Positions 59,100 to 64,000 of a DNA stretch of 64,000 nucleotides are shown in pieces. How positions within the stretch are numbered: position 1 is the first letter of the stretch; each line of letters starts with the position of its first letter. Under the pieces are notes generated by a model. That model saw nothing but the letters and a program-made list of their open reading frames with translations. It searched no databases and was not told the DNA's origin. The stretch lies in assembly GCA_958510825.1 (NCBI GenBank), contig OY294044.1:73482095-73546094 (forward strand), read 5' to 3'. The translations under genes and the position numbers were made by a program. The stretch comes from Brachypterus glaber. Taxonomy: Eukaryota > Arthropoda > Insecta > Coleoptera > Kateretidae.

Positions 59100-60169
59100 C
59101 CAGATAGCACAGGTTTATACAATGGATATCCCCAGAATATTCATTTTGCGATTTCCGATATCCCCTGGATATACCATTTCGTTTATAGATATCCGTAGGA
59201 CATCCTCAGGATATACTTTGTTACTAAACGGGAAGCCGAGCGACTTCTGAACCGTATATCTCAAGGATATCCCGAAGGTAAGTCCTGAGGATATACTGTA
59301 CGTCTGTCCTAGAGATAGCTACTAATTATATAATACTGCCCCAGATAATATCGGCTATCAAATAGTATTTCTTTTATATATATTTTTTTAAATATTGCTA
59401 TTAGCAGGTTGCACCTAGGTGCAAGTTATTTAAATATAAGCTAATAGTTTCACAAAAAAATAATAAAAGCAATACTATTTGATAGCCAATTTTGTCGGGG
59501 ATATTTGTACATAATACGTCGGGGATAAGGGATGTTTTTCGTTTATGGCCGTACCATCAATTAAACACTGATTAGAAGCCACCGCTGTGCAGCTTTCCCC
59601 CTCTAGAACAGAATAACAGTGTTTCTAAGCTAAAGCTAAAAAACATGACAAAAGATGACTTATCTACTAAATATATTTCCTTTTTTATCATAAATTTTTT
59701 AAAAAGTACTACGATTAACCTTTGCAAAGGCCAATGGGCTCGTTCATAAAAACGTAAAGTACTTAATACGGAGGGAGTATTACCCCTCTCTCAGGGAGGG
59801 GAACCTAATACTCACGAAATTGTCCAATAAAGGAAAACACAAAATAAATATTTAATAATAATTGTGGAAAAAACTTACACACATAAACAGACCACACACA
59901 TCCGCCATTAAAGTCACGCAAAACGCGGTAAATTTAAAATAATGAAGTAAAAGCCATCGTGGGATATGCCAGGGATATCCCTAAAGGACGGAAATCCTCT
60001 TGGGACGTCCCTGGGATGTACGTAGGATATACCGTATATCTTTGGGATATACGGTCAGTATATCCTCAGGACATTCCTTTCGGGTTATCCTTGAGATATA
60101 CGTCTATATCTATATGCGACATTGAAAGGATATAAACGTGATATCGCGGAGATATTGGGTGCTATATGG
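59100..60169. mobile_element. TIR element rich in GGATAT(A/C)C motifs
   Basis: Ends CCAGATAGCACAGG and, inverted, CCATATAGCACCCA, flanked by GTTA on both sides (59096-59099, 60170-60173). The arms share GTATATCTCAAGGATA and GTCCTGAGGATATACTG. About twenty GGATAT, GATATC or TATATCC motifs crowd the arms (59120-59300 and 59960-60150) and are nearly absent from the centre. No protein is encoded. Confidence 0.75.
59352..59488. repeat. Nested hairpin element
   Basis: CGGCTATCAAATAGTATT faces AATACTATTTGATAGCC. The centre holds the perfect 16-bp palindrome TTGCACCTAGGTGCAA (59409-59424). Confidence 0.7.
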
Positions 60170-60173
60170 GTTA

Positions 60174-60720
60174 TTCTCATCTAAGGTTGTATTTTACATT
60201 TTACAATTAATTAGTGCATCTAAAATTTCTTATTTATTATTCAATCAATCTATTTTCTAATCATTGTATAGAGTGATATTGATAGACTGACAGATTCAGG
60301 CTGCTGGCCCTCTTCAGTACCAAGAGTCAACTCTGCACGTTGATTAAGAAAACCTTTCAAGACTTTATTCGCAAAAGGAATATAGTCATTAGATTGATGT
60401 AGACTTGTGCGCGATCTATTGCTAGATGTAGACAACTACTCATACCTCTCCTAGTCTGTAGACTTTGAATGGTAGCAAGTTGAAGACTTGTGTGTCTCTT
60501 AGAAAATAGAATAATGAAATAAAAAGTTAATATTTTTATAATTTTATTTAAAATTAAAAATTTCTATGCTTATAAAATTTCTTATGTTTTAAAACACGAT
60601 TCAACTAATTTTGTCAGAGGCAAACCGCTAAGGAATTGAGTTGTAAAAATTGGAGGAAATAGGTAATATCTCGAGGAAATCCGAGTAAATCTAATCTTAA
60701 TCATCATAGTTAATTTTGAT
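60174..60720. other. No gene supported
   Basis: The 61-codon frame at 60250-60435 (minus) has no domain. Possible decayed LINE sequence leads into the fragment that follows, but no motif is convincing. Confidence 0.35.
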
Positions 60721-60726
60721 AACCCA

Positions 60727-60881
60727 GTGGTAAACTCAAATCTTGTTGACAATCCATGTTACCAAGTACCAGGGTTTGGTTTGCCCCGCAGAGAATGGTG
60801 CTCGGTCAATAGAATTCGTACTAACCAAGGACGATGCAATAAATCCATGTTTATATGGAGTCGCTCTGAATCTCCACAATG

Positions 60882-60914
<33 letters not shown>

Positions 60915-61180
60915 GCTTTATTTCGTGAAAAAGGAATACAATATGTTATGTAACCACTGTGGTGCTGCAGAACAGTCTGTCCAGCATCTAATTGAGGATT
61001 GTCCTATCAAAGCCTACGATGGACCACTACAAAATATCCATCAACTTACACAAGACGCTCTAGACTGGCTACAGAACTCAAACCTGAATATGTGACAACT
61101 TTTTAAATATTATTATTTTTTTATCATATTTTCCTGTACTTCTTTTTTTTTTTTTTTTTTCAATGTATTAGTTCATACGA
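60727..61180 (+). pseudogene. LINE ORF2 C-terminal fragment with inserted retroposon
   Basis: The frame to 61095 begins near NPCYQVPGFGLPRREW and NRIRTNQGRC, a block before the knuckle in several LINE ORF2 proteins, then SPQC, an insertion, then NHCGAAEQSVQHLIEDCP and ALDWLQNSNLNM before the stop. The 3' UTR ends near CATACGAATA where the next foldback starts. The clade cannot be settled from this piece (RTE- or Jockey-related). 5' truncated and non-functional alone. Confidence 0.7.
60884..60952 (-). mobile_element. 69-bp micro-retroposon in the LINE fragment
   Basis: On the minus strand it reads AACATATTGTATTCCTTT, CACGAAATAAAGCAG and then TAT repeats: a severely truncated retroposon end. 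ATGTA flanks it (60879-60883, 60948-60952). Insert plus one duplication equals 69 bp (23 codons), so the host frame stays open. Confidence 0.65.
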
Positions 61181-61186
61181 ATATAT

Positions 61187-62510
61187 ACAGGGCGGGCCAT
61201 CTAAGACGTACAGGGCGTTTTTTGGAGTTATTTATAAAGCTGCCAATTTAAAATTGATAGTGTTGATTATAGACCCAATAAGCTATAAATCTGACTAAAC
61301 AAAATTTTTTAACTAGCTTTGGTTTTGGAGTTACGGTCATATGAAACTGAATTTAATTGGTAAACTTTAGTTAAAACTTCTAAAATCTGAAAAAATGTTG
61401 CGTTTTCTTTAACCTTCCATACTTTTCATAACTAATAACGTTAGTTTTAAGACAAAAAACTGAAATTAAAAAATAGTTATTTTTAAAATTTTCTAACAGT
61501 GTATGAGTTGAACGCAAGTAGATAAAGCTTGCTGTGACACTTTACTAAATCTTGTAAAATGACAATTCACTTGTCAGTGGTTTGAATAATTTTGAAAATG
61601 TTAGTTTTTTATTTATGAACAAGAAAAATAATAGATATTTAGAAAAATAAAATAATAGCATGTATTAGGAAGTTACAATTTGTAAACCATGGTTTGGCGA
61701 AAAATTATTATTCAGTGAGAAGTTTTAAAATTATAACTTGGAAGTGATAAATGTTTATTTTTCATAAAAATGGTGCAGTTTTACCTCGAGTTTTACTTAA
61801 ATTTGGGTTTTACTTGTCTTGGAAGCCAAGAAATACAAGAGCTAATACAATGAATTAAATTATACTTCTAATTGCTTAACTTAAATAAAAATTCAAATTC
61901 GTATCTATTTAGTTTTTTTTTATTTGTTTTTAGTTATAAATTTATTGTGTAGACCTTATTTTTATAAAAGTTCTTAAAACATTCAAAAACTACTAAAGCA
62001 CTTTTAACTGATTCCTATTTTTTAATCCATTTTTCAAAAATTTATCAAAAAAATAAGTTTATTTTTTAATTTCGAACATAGTTTTTGCGAAAGAAAAAGT
62101 CAGTTGACATCATAGGTAAAATAAATTGACATTTATGAAAGACTCACGATTAGAAAAATTTTATCACAACAAACTAAATAAAATCATTTTATTTAAATAC
62201 ACTGTAAGAAAATTTTAAAATTAATAATTTTTCAATTTAGATTTTTTGTTTAAAAAATTGCGTTACTAGTTACAAAAAGTATTGAACGTTAAAGAAAAAG
62301 CAAATATTTTTAGATTTTCAAGTTTTTAACTAAACTTTATCATTGAAATTCAGTTTCATATGGCCGCAACTCCAAAATAAAAGCTAGTTAAAAAGTTTTG
62401 TTTGGTCAGACTAATAGCTTATTGGGTCTATAATCAATAGTTTTAATTTTAAATTGATAGCTTTAGAAATAACGCCAAAAAGTTCCCTATACGTCTTAGA
62501 TGGCCCTGTA
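61187..62510. mobile_element. Foldback element, TACAGGG-ended, 1.3 kb
   Basis: Ends TACAGGGCGGGCCATCTAAG and, inverted, TACAGGGCCATCTAAGACGT. Arms of about 290 bp share ATAGACCCAATAAGCTAT-like, CTAACTAGCTTT-like and TTCAGTTTCATATG-like text. The core of about 740 bp is AT-rich and non-coding. The terminal TA may be the target. Confidence 0.8.
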
Positions 62511-62578
62511 CAGTTAATTTTCAAGAAATTTTGAGGAAATCTCGAAGGTAATTCAGATAAAACCTTAAGGAATTACCC

Positions 62579-63148
62579 ACACTCAGAAAATGTTATTGTA
62601 ATTTTAACACTAAATTTTATTTGTAAATACATATTTGTTATTTAAATCGCCACCATTGGTATTTAATACTTTACTTGTGATATTAAATACTGCAATGTGT
62701 GTATTGTATACAAAATGTTGTCATACTAACATAGAGACCTTGCTGGTACATTTGGATCCCCACGCAACATGTGTATATTAATACTAGCATGTTATAGTAA
62801 AAATTAGTGTAACATTTGGTAAAGCATATCACACTTATAGTATGGTATACTTTGGGTTTTTGTTGTTGTATTACTGAACTGTGTTACAGTATTCAGAAAA
62901 ATTAACAATCGGTAAATAATACCAAAATTTTGATTAGTTTTCAACCAAATGGGGATCCAAATGTACCAGCACGGTCTCTATGATAGTATGAAAAGATTTT
63001 GTATACAATACACACATTGCAGTATTTAATATCACAAGTAAAGTATTAAATACCAATGGTGGCGATATAAATAAAAAATATGTAGGTATTAACAAATAAC
63101 ATTCATGAATATTCAGTATTTAAAATACAACGAAAATTTCTGAGTGCA
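62579..63148. mobile_element. Foldback element, 570 bp
   Basis: Arms of about 215 bp: ACTCAGAAAATGTTATTGTA outside; ATTTAATACTTTACTTGTGA, TGTATTGTATACAAAATGTT and TGGTACATTTGGATCCCC inside, all repeated inverted to 63148. Related partial copy at 48340-48600. Confidence 0.8.
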
Positions 63149-63376
63149 CACTGTAAAAAGTAAATCTACTTTTAAGATACAACAAAACTAAGTCAGTCCT
63201 GTTTTAAAAATTAGCCCTAGGCCTTAAATTAAACACAAGGACCATCCTTATTTTAAGTCCGTCTTAAAATAAGGATGGTCCTTATGTTGAACTTAAGGCC
63301 TGTGGCTAATTTTTAAAATAAACAGGCACTGACTTAGTTTTGTTACATCTTAAAAGTAGGTTTTCTTTTTACAGTG
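63148..63376. mobile_element. 229-bp hairpin MITE
   Basis: ACACTGTAAAAAGTAAATCT and, inverted, ACACTGTAAAAAGAAAACCT begin arms that pair almost to the centre, including AACTAAGTCAGT and AAGGACCATCCTTATTTTAA. It abuts the previous element directly, sharing GCACA. Confidence 0.85.
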
Positions 63377-64000
63377 TATTAGAAGAAATTAGGTGTATAT
63401 TTTTTTCAGCGGTTTACCACTCATATTTTTATGACATTGAGTGACATTCGTTGTTTTTGCAGTATATTCTTCAAATGGATATAAAAATGTGAAATGAATA
63501 TACCAGTTGAATCTAGTTTTTTAATAATAACAGTAAATAGCATGCATGGTAATTGTTGAGAAATTGTTTTGTTATCGAAATAAAAATTAAAACTTAGTTG
63601 TAATTTGTATTAAATATAATTGAAACAAGCCACGAAGATATTCAACCTTTTTAGGATTTTTTTAAAAGTTGTCTCCGTATAATATGGGGGCCCTATATTT
63701 TTGATTATTTTTAGGGATTTTTAATAAAAGTAACTTCGTCCATTTTAGATCCGTTTTAAGTACATTGGTCCACGAACTAATAATGGATGTACTGTGTACG
63801 TCCATATATTTACATCCTTTGTACGACTATTAGTGTCCATTTTACGCCCATAATTTCAGCTCTCTACCTTTATTCTGTGGGTGAAACAGAGAGAGGGTAA
63901 ACTTAGCCTTATACGCGTATGGGTTTATGGGAAGATAAGGGGGGATGTAAAATTTATTTTAAAATTTATTATCACTGGATGAGTATGTAACCTAATTTTA
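63377..64000. other. No gene supported
   Basis: AT-rich end of the window. GTCCAT and ACGTCC phrases recur at 63738-63850 but no unit could be defined. Confidence 0.4.

Overview
This 64 kb window is nuclear DNA from an animal, most likely an insect. It is AT-rich throughout and dominated by transposable elements. No host protein-coding gene, functional rRNA or tRNA gene, CRISPR array or prokaryotic signal could be supported. The insect assignment rests on the co-occurrence of non-LTR retrotransposons of I-like, LOA-like, Jockey-like and CR1/L2-like type, a tRNA-derived SINE, 5S-rRNA-derived repeats and many large foldback DNA elements. The species cannot be determined from the sequence alone.

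Layout. Positions 1-9.6 kb hold degraded LINE pieces (an RNase H fragment at 3.3 kb, a Jockey-like RT at 7.6-9.1 kb), foldback elements (4.2, 4.6 and 5.1 kb), an 88-bp micro-retroposon with its target duplication (4.4 kb) and a 5S-rRNA-like cluster with a near-identical 224-bp tandem duplication (6.8-7.4 kb). Positions 9.85-13.16 kb are a giant inverted repeat. A 5'-truncated LOA-like LINE (10188-11782, 9-bp target duplication) sits inside it, and a tRNA-SINE sits inside the LINE. Positions 13-16 kb carry a dispersed repeat family and three ~0.5-kb tandem units. Positions 16-24 kb are mostly unique AT-rich DNA with small MITEs and one 0.9-kb TIR element. Positions 24.8-31 kb hold large foldback elements, short tandem duplications and a 7-bp minisatellite.

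Positions 31-35.5 kb are largely featureless. A CR1/L2-like LINE 3' end with a MITE in its 3' UTR lies at 35.5-37.2 kb. A 2.36-kb foldback element carrying an internal minisatellite lies at 37.6-40.0 kb. More foldback and tandem arrays, including a heat-shock-element-like motif array and a 137-bp satellite, fill 40-50 kb. The best preserved element is an I-like LINE, full length at 50415-56112 on the minus strand with a perfect 13-bp target duplication. It encodes an RRM/CCHC ORF1 and an ORF2 with endonuclease, RT, RNase H and a C-terminal zinc knuckle. A second CR1/L2-like LINE (57036-58975) follows. Then come a GGATAT-motif-rich TIR element, another LINE 3' fragment carrying a 69-bp in-frame micro-retroposon, and three adjoining foldback or MITE elements up to 63.4 kb.

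How the genes work together. The coding content is the replication machinery of retrotransposons: ORF1 binds RNA, and ORF2 nicks DNA, reverse-transcribes and degrades template RNA. The SINE and micro-retroposons are probably copied in trans by such machinery. The foldback elements carry no transposase and look non-autonomous. All assignments are from reading motifs and repeats by eye; no database was searched.
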